Of a DNA stretch of 63,227 nucleotides, positions 32,670 through 42,800 are shown in pieces; position 1 is the first letter of the stretch, and each line of letters starts with the position of its first letter. The translations under genes and the position numbers were made by a program. Under the pieces are notes generated by a model. The model made no database searches and was not told where the DNA came from. It saw nothing but the letters and a program-made list of their open reading frames with translations. The DNA is from an uncultured Campylobacter sp. (GTDB lineage: Bacteria; Campylobacterota; Campylobacteria; Campylobacterales; Campylobacteraceae), in assembly GCF_937921625.1 (NCBI RefSeq), contig NZ_CAKZTI010000039.1, forward strand, positions 1-63,227, read 5' to 3'.

Positions 32670-34365
32670 CAAGATTTGGATTAAAATTTCGGCGATTGCG
32701 AAGCAGATTTTTGCCGCTACGGCGCTTTTCATATTAAAATTCGTGCGAAATTTTAAACAGAATTTTACGCATAATTTTGCGTGTTTAAAGAAAAGCTGCA
32801 AGAAAAATCCCACGCAAAATATCGAGTTAAACCGGGTTCTAAATTCTACTCAAAGCCAGGCGTCAAATTTTAAACGGAATTCCACGCAAAATCCGGCATC
32901 AAATTCCGCGCCAAATTTTTCTGCTACAGGCGCAACACCCGATCTAGCGCAAAATTCTAATAGCGTCCTCGCGCAAAGTCAAGGACAAAATTTCGCGTCT
33001 AAAATCGCGATAAGAAATTTTACTCAAGTCTTATCTAGAGTATTTACAACCGCTAAAGAGAATTTTATCTCACACGCGCTACCTATCAGCCTACGCGTGA
33101 CGCTTTATTATAGCGTATTTATTTTGGTGCTTGCAGGCGCTATTATCGGCATTTGCGGCTATATTTTAGACGAAGTATCAGGAAGCTCCGTCAGCCAAAA
33201 AAAGCTTGCCCGCTTAGTGCAAAAAGCCGCGCGCGAGGGAAAATTTAAAAGCTTTGATGACGGTGTGTTTTTCTACGAGCATGACGGACGAGGCGGCGTG
33301 ATCGCAGGGTTTGTGCCTAAAAGCTTCGATCCTGCGTTGCCGCTTTCGCCTCAAAGCGCGCGCGAGGTGGAGCTTGATGACGACGAGTTTTTCTATTACG
33401 ACGCGCAGATCAAAGGGCGCAGTGCATGGATACGCGGCGTCATCGCAGTTAGCGAGTTTGAGCTTGCGATGAAACGCGTGATGCTGATCGCTCTTATCCT
33501 ATCGCCGCTATTTGTGGTGCTCGTCATCTACGGCGGCTACGCGATCATAAAAAGAGCGTTTAAGCCCGTGCGCACTATGTCGCGTACAGCTAGCGAGATC
33601 GGAGCTAGCGGCGATTTTACGCGGCGAATAGAATTACCGCAAGGCAAGGATGAACTAAGCGCGCTCGCAGCTACGTTTAATGAAATGCTAGCATCACTGC
33701 AAAGCGCGTTTGAGCGCGAGCGGCAGCTAAGCGCCGACCTTTCGCACGAGCTGCGCACGCCCGCTGCCGTCATACTGGCTCAAAGCGACTACGCCCTAGC
33801 CTACGAGCAGGACGCGAGGGAGAGTTTCGCGGTCATAAATAATCAAGCGCGTAAAATTTCGGCGTTAATAGAGCAGATTTTAGAGCTTGCCCGCTTTCAG
33901 CGCGGCGCGCGTTTGGCACCCGTAAGCTTAAGCAGAATCGCAAACGAGTGCGCGCAAGACTTTCAACTTTTGTGCGCACAAAAAGGGCTAAGCTTTAGCT
34001 CGCAGATAGCCGAGGGCGTGCGCGTAAACGGCGATGAGCTGCTTTTGATCAGGCTGATTAACAATCTTTTAAGCAATGCTTTAAAATTTACGCGCAGCAG
34101 CGTCGCTTTAGAGCTTTGCGTCAGTGCAGACGCGTGCGAACTTAGCATAAGCGACGATGGAGAGGGCATCGAGCCTGCTTTGCAAACTAAAATCTGGGAC
34201 AAGCTCTATCAAATCGAGCGTTCCAGAAATCGCGAGCAAAATAGCGGCGCAGGACTCGGGCTAGCCATCGCCTCACAAATCGCGAAGATCCATGGCGCGC
34301 AGATTTCACTACGTAGCGAAGTAGGACGCGGAAGCAAATTTAGCGTAAAGTTTAAGAAGGTTTAG
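32653..34365 (+). CDS. Sensor histidine kinase with long cytoplasmic N-terminal extension
   Basis: The kinase has two membrane segments (about residues 150-172 and 278-300 of the frame), a short periplasmic loop, HAMP, HisKA (LSADLSHELRTPAAVI, phospho-His near 365) and HATPase_c (NNLLSNALKF, SDDGEGIEP, GAGLGLAIA). It pairs with the regulator just upstream. The first 150 residues precede the first clear membrane segment and contain a QNS/NS repeat tract (about 54-133), which is unusual for this class. I choose ATG 32653, within the upstream gene's last codons, over the TTG at 32647. The stimulus is unknown. Confidence 0.92.
   Translation: MSWQNSKIWIKISAIAKQIFAATALFILKFVRNFKQNFTHNFACLKKSCKKNPTQNIELNRVLNSTQSQASNFKRNSTQNPASNSAPNFSATGATPDLAQNSNSVLAQSQGQNFASKIAIRNFTQVLSRVFTTAKENFISHALPISLRVTLYYSVFILVLAGAIIGICGYILDEVSGSSVSQKKLARLVQKAAREGKFKSFDDGVFFYEHDGRGGVIAGFVPKSFDPALPLSPQSAREVELDDDEFFYYDAQIKGRSAWIRGVIAVSEFELAMKRVMLIALILSPLFVVLVIYGGYAIIKRAFKPVRTMSRTASEIGASGDFTRRIELPQGKDELSALAATFNEMLASLQSAFERERQLSADLSHELRTPAAVILAQSDYALAYEQDARESFAVINNQARKISALIEQILELARFQRGARLAPVSLSRIANECAQDFQLLCAQKGLSFSSQIAEGVRVNGDELLLIRLINNLLSNALKFTRSSVALELCVSADACELSISDDGEGIEPALQTKIWDKLYQIERSRNREQNSGAGLGLAIASQIAKIHGAQISLRSEVGRGSKFSVKFKKV
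32806..33045 (+). repeat. Repeat-rich N-terminal extension in the histidine kinase
   Basis: The segment contains LNSTQSQASNFKRNSTQNPASNS-like units, with QNS/QNF/NS at roughly 5-8 residue steps, the same flavour and translation phase as the HydD and PBP1C arrays. Confidence 0.45.
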
Positions 34366-34866
34366 GCGGTTTTGTGGGCTTGGTGGCGTAAAGAAATGCT
34401 GGGCGGCGAAATTCTTAAAATTTTATCGCCTATTGTTGCTTAAAATTTAACGGCTATAGCCGTATATAGAGGCGATAGTGTAATTTTAAAATTAGGCCGG
34501 CGTCGCCAATAATATCGGATGATTTTTGCGATAGTCGTGCGCTTTTAAATTTAAATGGGTCAAATTTTAAAATTTAGTTTTACCGCGAAATTCTGCGGCG
34601 AATTAATAAGGCAAGGCGCGGCATTTTGCCATTAGGCGAAGTGATAAGGCAAGCGCTTTATAGCTTAAGTGGGCCGGCGCGGGTAATTTAAGAATTTTGA
34701 GATATGCGGTAAAATAAGCCTTCGCTGAAATTTTACGGCGCAGTATTACAGAATAAACCTTTGCTAAAATTCTAAGACGCCACATTCGGTTCTAGAGAAT
34801 TTAAATTTAGGAGTATTTAGCGACCGAGTAAAATTTAAATACGGAGCAAAAAAGACGGACTGAGAT
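34366..34866. other. Non-coding region after the two-component system
   Basis: About 500 bp dominated by AAATTTTAAAATTT-like tracts; I see no gene, RNA or convincing terminator. Confidence 0.3.
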
Positions 34867-35115
34867 TTAAGGCCGCCTACATAAGCGAAATTTTGTCTTT
34901 TTGCCCACCTCTCTCTTGCAGCTTACGGCGATATAATCAAAGCCGTTTGGCCTTACCTCGCCCCATGAGGCAGCCCCGTCGTTTATCAGTATGACTCTAC
35001 CACGCTCGCCTGTCTCGTATCCGTAGCGGGTGCTGTAGCCAAATTTTACGCGGGTCTTGCACGGCGGCAGGTTAAATTTCACTATATAGTGACGGGCTAC
35101 TTTTTTCTGCGCCAT
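34867..35115 (-). CDS. Small hypothetical protein
   Basis: This is an 82-residue basic frame with no family I recognise. It has the sequence feel of a small beta-rich domain (RGRVILINDGAASWGEV) and no signal or membrane helix. There is no good ribosome binding site before the ATG at 35115. It lies between non-coding DNA and the EFR1 gene on the same strand. It could be a chance frame, although its composition is more protein-like than neighbouring spurious frames. Confidence 0.35.
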   Translation of the reverse strand: MAQKKVARHYIVKFNLPPCKTRVKFGYSTRYGYETGERGRVILINDGAASWGEVRPNGFDYIAVSCKREVGKKTKFRLCRRP

Positions 35116-35225
35116 ATTCGTTGCAAGACATCGCGCTTTAGCCGTGCGAAGCGCTGTTAAAAAGTAAAATTTTCTCGCCCGTTTTTATGCATTTGATTGC
35201 GAACTTGCGAGGTATGAGCTCGCCC

Positions 35226-35987
35226 TCATAAGTCTGCGGCGATGGACTTTTCTAAATTTTTCGCCCTGCCCAGGATCGTAATCGCTCTGCGCTTACATAT
35301 ATTTACGCACCTGTAGCAAAGCGTGCACTCATCGCCGAATTGCGCCTTTTTGCAAGCGAGCTTTATGTTTTGCATCGGGCAGGGTTTGACGCAAGCCCCG
35401 CATCCGCTGCATCGCGATGGATCGAGGCTCGGCTTGCGCTTAGCAAAAGGGCCTTTATCCCAAATTTTCATCCAAAGCCGTTGCCCTAAAAACCCTGCGA
35501 TACGACAGAGCGCGCCCAGCCCCTCTTGCGGCGGACGATTTGCGCTAAGTGCCTCCGCAACGCGCCCGACTTTAGCGTCCGCCTCTTTGATTATGCGCTC
35601 GTTTTTTGCTTGCGAGTAGCCAAAAATCGCCACGTCGAGGATGAACGCGGGCATTTTGATATGAGCGCCGCCCGTTATGTTGGCGCCGAATCGCTTTAAA
35701 ACTCTAGCCGCGCACCCTGCCCCGTCGCCGCTGAAAATCTCCATCGTAGCGAGGATGAATACATTTTTGCCGCTAAAGCTCGCGCCATTTTCGTAGAGGA
35801 AGTCGCGCACGATACGCGGCAGGTCGCTAAAATAGACGGGATATGCCAAAATGACGTCGTTGTGGTGTTTTAAAAGCTCACCGCAGGCCTCGCTCTCGAT
35901 CGAGACGCAGACGCCGCCAAGATGAGCGATGAGATTACTCGCGCAATGCTTCGTGTTGCCCGTGGCGCTAAAATAGATCGCTATCAT
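35226..35987 (-). CDS. EFR1-type flavodoxin-ferredoxin fusion
   Basis: This 253-residue protein has an N-terminal flavodoxin-like FMN domain (IYFSATGNTKHCASNL) and a C-terminal pair of 4Fe-4S sites (CSGCGACVKPCPMQNI and CTLCYRCVNICKRRAI). It is a soluble cytoplasmic electron carrier of unknown partner. ATG at 35987 follows GGGAG. It is next to two periplasmic flavoproteins on the same strand, but the compartment differs, so direct electron transfer is unlikely. Confidence 0.85.
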   Translation of the reverse strand: MIAIYFSATGNTKHCASNLIAHLGGVCVSIESEACGELLKHHNDVILAYPVYFSDLPRIVRDFLYENGASFSGKNVFILATMEIFSGDGAGCAARVLKRFGANITGGAHIKMPAFILDVAIFGYSQAKNERIIKEADAKVGRVAEALSANRPPQEGLGALCRIAGFLGQRLWMKIWDKGPFAKRKPSLDPSRCSGCGACVKPCPMQNIKLACKKAQFGDECTLCYRCVNICKRRAITILGRAKNLEKSIAADL

Positions 35988-36135
35988 GCCCGTCTCCCAG
36001 ACTATACGAATTTCGGTGAAATTTAACCCTTACCGAACGAATAGAATTTTACGTTTCTTTTGCATAAAATTTTAAAATTTATACGTGACGGCGAAATTTA
36101 AATATGCCGTCGCACCCTAAAAAAGCAAAATCAAT

Positions 36136-37680
36136 TCAGATATTTTCTGCCGCTACCATTCCAAAAACCATACAATCAGCCATGCTCATAGTACCGAGCC
36201 TACTTGCGCCGTGAACGCCACCGGTGATTTCGCCCGCTGCATATAGCCCTGCGATCGGCTCGCCGCTAGCTGCGTCGATAACCTGAGCTTTGGTATTGAT
36301 CTGCACGCCGCCCATGCAGTAAAGAATTTTCGGGCTTGTTTGGCACGCATAAAATGGAGCTTTTGATACGTCGATACCGCCTACATCGGCTTTTGTCAAA
36401 GGCTTGCCAAACTCCGGGTCACTTCCTGCTTTGACATAGCCGTTAAAATCCGCGACGGTTTTTAAAAACGGCTCCAGCGGAATTTTATAAAATTTTGCAA
36501 GCTCTTCCAAGGTATTAAATTTTTTAATTGAGCCTGCTTCTACGCCTTTTGACGTATAGACCGGATTATTTGCATCAACTGCGGCTTGATCGCAGATATT
36601 TACGGGATAGTTGTCGTTATTTTCGCTCTCCGCCATGCATTTAAAGATCGCTTCGGTTTTGATCTTGCGCCCGGCGTGCTCGTTCATAAAGCGTTTGCCC
36701 GTCTTTGGATCGACAGTTAGACCATAGTCGTTAGCGCAGTGATTTGAAAACAGCGCAGAAGTACCAAATCCCTTCTCGCTAGGATTAGTATAAGGATTTA
36801 GTTGAATCCAGCTGAGTTGCAAAGGATTCGCACCTAGCTTCATCGCCGCGATAAGCGCACCTGCGGTAGCGCCTGGTTGGCTTACGGTTTCGATATTGTC
36901 TTTTAGATACGGCACCTGCTGCGCGCGAAACCATTTATCCGAACTGTATCCGCCCGCAGCCAAAATGACACCATCTTTGGCTTTAAAAAATTTTACTTCG
37001 CCGCTTTTGTTTTCCCTATCGTCGCTAGCAAGCTGCGGATCGAACTTATATTCTTCGCGACACTTCACGCCTACGACACGGCCGCTGTCATCTACGACAA
37101 AATCATCAAATTTAGTACGCTTCTTGATTACAGCATTTGCATTTTCCTCGATCGCCTTATGCATCGGCTGGATGTAGCCCGAGCCGCTGGCGTTTTTGGC
37201 CTGTACGGCGCGCTTTAGCGAGTGTCCACTGGCAGATATCACCTTGCCCGAAAACTCCACTCCGATGCTTTTTAGGTATTCAAAAGCGTCGCCTGCGCGA
37301 TCGTAGATGACGCCTAGCAAATCTACGTGATTTAAATTTAGCCCGTCTTTTAGGCAATCTGCGATGAAAGCCTCTTTGCTATCCGTGATGCCCGCAGTTT
37401 TTTGGAATTCGCTATTTGGTACCGCCATATTGCCGGCGTTAATGACGGAATTGCCGCCCGCACGGCCCATCTTTTCGATCATAAGCACTTTTTTGCCGCG
37501 CTTAAGAGCCTGAAGTGTCGCCATCGAGCCTGCAAAACCGCTACCGATAACAACAACATCGTATTCTTCGTCAAATTTTACGTCTTTGGCGTTTTGCGTT
37601 GCACTCGCACTGCTTGCAGCTAAAGCCAGAGCTCCCACCGCGCCGATTTTCATAAAATTTCGTCTTGAAATTTCTTGCAT
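36136..37680 (-). CDS. Tat-exported FAD fumarate-reductase-like flavoprotein (copy 1)
   Basis: This 514-residue protein has the twin-arginine signal SRRNFMKIGAVGALALA, an FAD site (YDVVVIGSGFAGSMATLQAL), and the FCC/urocanate-reductase family blocks KRFMNEHAGRKIK and EITGGVHGASRLGTMSMADC, where the His and Arg would bind the substrate carboxylate. It lacks the heme domain of flavocytochrome c and the FMN-binding domain of UrdA, so it needs an external electron donor. The substrate (fumarate, urocanate, or another enoate) cannot be told. ATG at 37680 follows AAGGAG. Confidence 0.85.
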   Translation of the reverse strand: MQEISRRNFMKIGAVGALALAASSASATQNAKDVKFDEEYDVVVIGSGFAGSMATLQALKRGKKVLMIEKMGRAGGNSVINAGNMAVPNSEFQKTAGITDSKEAFIADCLKDGLNLNHVDLLGVIYDRAGDAFEYLKSIGVEFSGKVISASGHSLKRAVQAKNASGSGYIQPMHKAIEENANAVIKKRTKFDDFVVDDSGRVVGVKCREEYKFDPQLASDDRENKSGEVKFFKAKDGVILAAGGYSSDKWFRAQQVPYLKDNIETVSQPGATAGALIAAMKLGANPLQLSWIQLNPYTNPSEKGFGTSALFSNHCANDYGLTVDPKTGKRFMNEHAGRKIKTEAIFKCMAESENNDNYPVNICDQAAVDANNPVYTSKGVEAGSIKKFNTLEELAKFYKIPLEPFLKTVADFNGYVKAGSDPEFGKPLTKADVGGIDVSKAPFYACQTSPKILYCMGGVQINTKAQVIDAASGEPIAGLYAAGEITGGVHGASRLGTMSMADCMVFGMVAAENI

Positions 37681-38084
37681 TTTTTGCTCCTTGCATTGAA
37701 ATTTTTAAAATTATACATCAGAGCGGCGAAATTTAGAATTTAACGAAAAGATTTAAAGGTAGAATTTTAAGAATTTTAAAAGCGCAGATTTAAAGCGAAT
37801 AAATTCCGCTCCGCTAGCCGAAATTTAGGCGTAAATTTTAAAATTTACGGCGCACGGATTTGCTCGCCGCCTGTGCGAAATTTTGCCGCCGCTATAAAAT
37901 TTTAAAGTGCGCGGTATTCAAATTTAAAACTCGCGCCGTAGAATTTTAAGTGCTTTAAATTTTAAAACGCTTTGAAATGCTACGGCACGCTTTGCGGCTC
38001 TATCTTGAAATTTTAAAGACGCACATAGTATTTCGGCGCAAAGCACGCACCGCTACTCCGTGCCGAAATTTTGAGGCGCTAAAT
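37681..38084. other. Spacer between the two flavoprotein genes
   Basis: About 400 bp with several AAATTTTAAAATTT-type tracts and no gene that I can support. Confidence 0.3.
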
Positions 38085-39635
38085 TTAAGCCCCGATTGTT
38101 TCGCCCGCGATCATTCCGAAAACCATACAATCAAGGATCGCGTAGGTTCCGAGCCTGCTCGCGCCGTGCACGCCGCCGGTTACCTCGCCCGCAGCCCAAA
38201 GCCCTGGGATCGGCTCGTGAGTAAGGCTCGAGATGACCTGAGCTTTGGTGTTGATCTCAAGTCCGCCCATCGTGTGGTGCACCTTCGGCATCGTGCGGCT
38301 TGCGTAAAACGGCGGTTTGGAAACGTCGATGCCGTCCAGTTTATCGACAACCTTGCCGAATTCCGGATCTTTGCCAGCTTTGACGTAAGAGTTATAATCC
38401 GCGACGGTCTTTAAAAACGGCTCCAGCGGCAAGTTATAAGCCTTCGCAAGCTCCTCTAACGTGTCAAATTTCTTCACGACGCCTGCTTCCAGCGGTCTTG
38501 ATGTATAGACCGGGTTACGCGCGGCGACGGCTTGAGAGTCGCAGACGTTTACCGGATAGTTGTCGTTTTTCTCGCTCTCGCCGATAACCTTAAAGCAGGC
38601 GTCCGCCTTGATCTTGCGCCCTGCGTGCTCATCCATAAAGCGCTTGCCGGTCTTTGGATCGACGGTTAGACCGTAGGTGTTGCAGCAGTGGTTGGTGAAA
38701 TTTACTGCGGCGCCGAAGCCCTTTTCATCGGGCGAGCAATATGGAAGGAACTGAATCCACGACGTTAAAAGGGTAAATGCGCCGATTCTGTTTGCCGCTA
38801 GCATCGCTCCTGCCGAGCTTCCCGGATGGTTGGTGCTGTCTATGCTAGGCACTACGCGCGGATCTTGGATCTGGCGGTACCATAGATCGCGTCCGTATCC
38901 GCCCGAGGCTAGCAAAACGCCGTCTTTGGCTTTGTAGCTCTTTTTTTCGCCGCTTTTGTTTTCCAAATCGTCGCTAAAAAGTTTCGGATCAAATTTATAC
39001 TCCTCGCGCGCTTCTACGCCTACAACGCGGCCTCTGTCGTCCACGATAAAATCGTCAAATTTCGTGCGGGTCTTGATCGTGACGTTAGGATCGTTTTGAA
39101 GCTTGTTCATCATCGGTTGGATGTAGCCAGAGCCCGAGCCGTTGGTTGATTGCAAGCTTCTTGCGACGCTGTGGCCGCTTTCAAAGATCAACTTATCGCT
39201 AAACTCCGCTCCGCAGCTAGTTAAAAGATCCACCGCATCGTTGCTGCGATCAAACATCACGCCTAAAAGATCGGTATGGTTAAGCCCGAGCCCGTCTTTT
39301 ACGGCATCGGCGATAAAAAGCTCCTTGCTATCTTTGATGCCCTGCGCTACTTGAAATTTATTCATCGGAGCCGCCATGTTTCCGCCGTTGATGACGGAAT
39401 TTCCGCCCGCGCGACCCATCTTTTCAAGCACTAGCACCTTTTTGCCGCGTCCGCTGGCTTTAATCGCCGCGGCAAGTCCCGCAAAACCGGTGCCGATGAT
39501 GACGATGTCGTATTCCTCGTCAAATTTGACGTCCTTAGCGTTTTGTGCCGCGCACGCGCTACTAGCTCCCAGCGCAAGTGCTCCGGCGCCAACCGCGCTA
39601 ATCTTTAAAAAACTACGTCTTGATACGTCTTGCAT
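38085..39635 (-). CDS. Tat-exported FAD fumarate-reductase-like flavoprotein (copy 2)
   Basis: This is a close paralogue of the gene at 36136, with the same Tat signal type (SRRSFLKISAVGAGALALG), the same NAKDVKFDEEYD start of the mature part, an FAD motif and EVTGGVHGASRLGTYAILDC. The differing residues include those around the substrate loop (HTMGGLEINT against CMGGVQINT), so the substrates may differ. The start at ATG 39635 follows AAAGGAG, six bases away, giving 516 residues. It too has no fused heme domain. A tandem duplication with divergence is the simplest reading. Confidence 0.85.
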   Translation of the reverse strand: MQDVSRRSFLKISAVGAGALALGASSACAAQNAKDVKFDEEYDIVIIGTGFAGLAAAIKASGRGKKVLVLEKMGRAGGNSVINGGNMAAPMNKFQVAQGIKDSKELFIADAVKDGLGLNHTDLLGVMFDRSNDAVDLLTSCGAEFSDKLIFESGHSVARSLQSTNGSGSGYIQPMMNKLQNDPNVTIKTRTKFDDFIVDDRGRVVGVEAREEYKFDPKLFSDDLENKSGEKKSYKAKDGVLLASGGYGRDLWYRQIQDPRVVPSIDSTNHPGSSAGAMLAANRIGAFTLLTSWIQFLPYCSPDEKGFGAAVNFTNHCCNTYGLTVDPKTGKRFMDEHAGRKIKADACFKVIGESEKNDNYPVNVCDSQAVAARNPVYTSRPLEAGVVKKFDTLEELAKAYNLPLEPFLKTVADYNSYVKAGKDPEFGKVVDKLDGIDVSKPPFYASRTMPKVHHTMGGLEINTKAQVISSLTHEPIPGLWAAGEVTGGVHGASRLGTYAILDCMVFGMIAGETIGA

Positions 39636-39897
39636 TTGCAACTCCTTTAATTGAAAGTGTATATTTAAAAGAAATGATAACTCGAATTTAAAGGCAAGTC
39701 AAATAGAATAACGTTATAAATAGATAGTAAAAAGCTATGAAATATGGGCGTTGATATAAAATTTTGAAATTCGGCGGACGGGCGGGATTGAAATTTTAAA
39801 ATTTTATCAGGCGTTCGTTTGCAAAATGCTTGTGCGCACTCGGCGCGAAAATTGCAATTAATGCAAAATCCGCGCCGAGCCTTAAAATCGCTACGCC

Positions 39898-42800
39898 TTA
39901 GCGAGCGACTTTAAATTTAAGCGTTTGTAGATCGTAATTATTTACTCGCTCGTATTGCATATCCTCGATGGAGATCGCAGGAAGCGCGCACGAGCCCGAC
40001 ATAATCACGTTTATCGGCGTGTAGATGATGCCGGTACTATTATATCCCTCTTGCGGATCGTAGTAAAAATAACCGCTTTTCGGGAAGTGAAGCACTCGGT
40101 CGTACAGATACTCCGTATGCTCGATCGCTACGCTATCTACAAAGCCCTCCGGGCGAGCCTGTGCGGCCGAGCCTAGGCGCTCATTGACCGCCTCAAAGCA
40201 GCTAGGCATCGCCTCGTCGATCGCGAAATTATATAGATAATGATTAGCTCGCCAACTGATCTTAGAGTAAATTTTCTGCCCTACTTTGAGCTTGTTTAGA
40301 TCGACGATGTTGCCGCGAGCATCAAGAAACTCGCGATAAATTTCAACCTTCTTATCTCGGTCGTTATCAAACGGTCTATTTATGCTAAGCGGGCTATGTT
40401 TGACCGCAGCGCTTTCATATCCAAATCCCAGCACCGTAAAAAACAGCTCGCCGTTGCCGCTCATCGGCGTAAATTCTATCGAGCCGTCTTTAATCGCGAG
40501 TTTAGTATCCAGCGGCGAATTGAAATTTTTCGTCTCGCCGTCGTATTTCAAAGCAAAGCTAATATCTTTTTTCGTGTCCTTAAAATACGCATCAAAGCCG
40601 CGTATGACGCTCGCTCGCTCCTGCGTATTGTCCGCATCTTTTAGATTGCGCACGAGCGCGATAGCCGCCTTGCTTGTGCTATCGTCTTTGATGCCCGCCT
40701 TGCCGAATGCGTAGAGCTTAAAGGCGGCGTCTCTTATGTCGCTGGCAAACGTCAAGCCCGCTCCGTCTTCGGCGTAATCATAATCCATTTGGTTTATTTT
40801 TTCACGCATGAAGTTAAACTCGGTCGTCATATTGTGCTTTTTAAGTATCGCAGCCATAGCGATGCGAGCCATCGGCGAGTTGTCATAAAGGCCGTTGTCG
40901 TAAATGAAATTTATCTCATCATCATCGAGCTTGCCGTATTGATCTAGCACGAAATCCGCGTATATTCGAAGCGTCGCTTGATCTTCGTAGTCTGATTTTA
41001 AGGCGCTAAATATCAGCGATCTTTGCTTGTTGCTAAGGAATTTATAGCGCGCGTCAAGCTCTAGCAAAACGTCGCTTGCGTAAATCGAAGCATAGTAGTT
41101 AGTAACGCCGTGAGCGCTCCAGTATCCAAAATCGCCGTTAGGTTTGAGGCGAGATAGAATTCTACTTGCATACTCGTTTACGCGGTTGGTTAAGGTTTTA
41201 TTGGAGTCTTTGCGTGCGACATAATCAACCGCTATCATTCTTGAAGCAAGCTGTTCGGTGCAGCCGTAAGGATAGAGATATAGCTCGTCCGCTAGGCTAA
41301 AAGCATTAGGCGTAGCGCTGATGTGAGTATAAATTTCTTTATAGCTCGGATCGATTTTTAGAGTTACCGGCTTATCACCATAGCTTACGTGAAATAGCTT
41401 CGAGCGCGGGAACTGGCTGATTATGTCAAATTCCACATCGTTGCTAAATTTTTGCCCGTTTGCGTCAAGATCAAATTTAATATTTGCATCCGCAATATCA
41501 AGCGCGCTCGCGGTGAAGTTCGTATGCTTGACCTCAAGCGGTTTGAGCGTGAAATTTGCCTCACCGCCGCTTATAGCGACCGAAGGAGATGAGCTGATTT
41601 TCAAGACCGCCTTTTGCTCCTTATCGGTGGTGTTGATGAGCGTTAGCGGCACGGAAATTTCATCGCCGCGTACCATGTAGGTTAGATCTGCCGGTTTTAT
41701 GATCACGTCGTCTCGAACCTTAGCTTCGACGTTTGCCGAGCCGATCGTAGCCGCCTCTCCGATAGCCATGGCACTTAGTCGAATCGTGGAGTTGAAATTT
41801 TTCGGCATCGCAAGCTCAAATTTCGCCTCGCCGTTCGCGTCCGCTTTTGCGATCAGCATTTTTATAAATTTTTTCTGCTTTTTATTTTCGACCGGACTTA
41901 AATTTCGTTTAGCTTTCGCCATCACGCCGTCGCCGCCGAAACTTAGCTCTTTTGCAGTAGTTTGATACACGCTAAGATCATCGTAAATGTCGAAGTATCG
42001 CAACGCAAAATACGCGCTAACGTCAAACGCCTTAAATGCATCGAGCTCCTCTTGTGAGACGATATCTAAAATTCCAAGATCGACTGCATAGAGTATGACC
42101 TTGGAATTTGGCTCGCTTTTTACGCTGATCTGCGCGTTTTGCCCGTTTTTGTAGTTTTTCTCGGCTAGGATTTGCACGTTAGCCTTGTGCGAGCTCGCAT
42201 CTAGCGCCACCGGCACGTTTGCATAGGCTCTAAGCGGCATCGCAGCGGGTGTCGCGGCGCGCGCGATTACAGCGTTGATGTGTCCGCCGACGAAATTCTC
42301 CGGCACGCTAAGCTCAAATTCCGCGCTACCGCCTTTTATGGATAGAATTTTATAGTCGTAAACCTGCTCTCCTACGAGCGAGATATTTAGCACGCCGCTT
42401 TCTACCGGCGAATTGATGACGCCTTTAATTTTATCTCCAGCTTTAACCTTGCTGCTTGCGAGTTTGATTTTAGCGCTTTGCACGTCTTTAGCGTTTACCC
42501 GTCCATAATATCCCCAGCCACTTACGTCCACGCGCACGCCAGCACTTGCGCCACTTGAGTAATCGTTTGCGACGATTAGATAATTGCCGCCGTTTTGGAA
42601 TTTGTACTCAAACTCGCGCGTATCGGTGCTAACGGCGCTTACGAGATTAAAGCTTTCTTGCTCGACGTATCTGTTGCCGTCATAAACGTAAGTAAAATCG
42701 TCGCGGTAAATTTCAACGTCGATCTTGCCTTTGACGTCGGTTTTGGTTTTGGAATCTAGTAGTGCAAAGCCGAATTTTACGCTATCGCCGCTTGATATGA

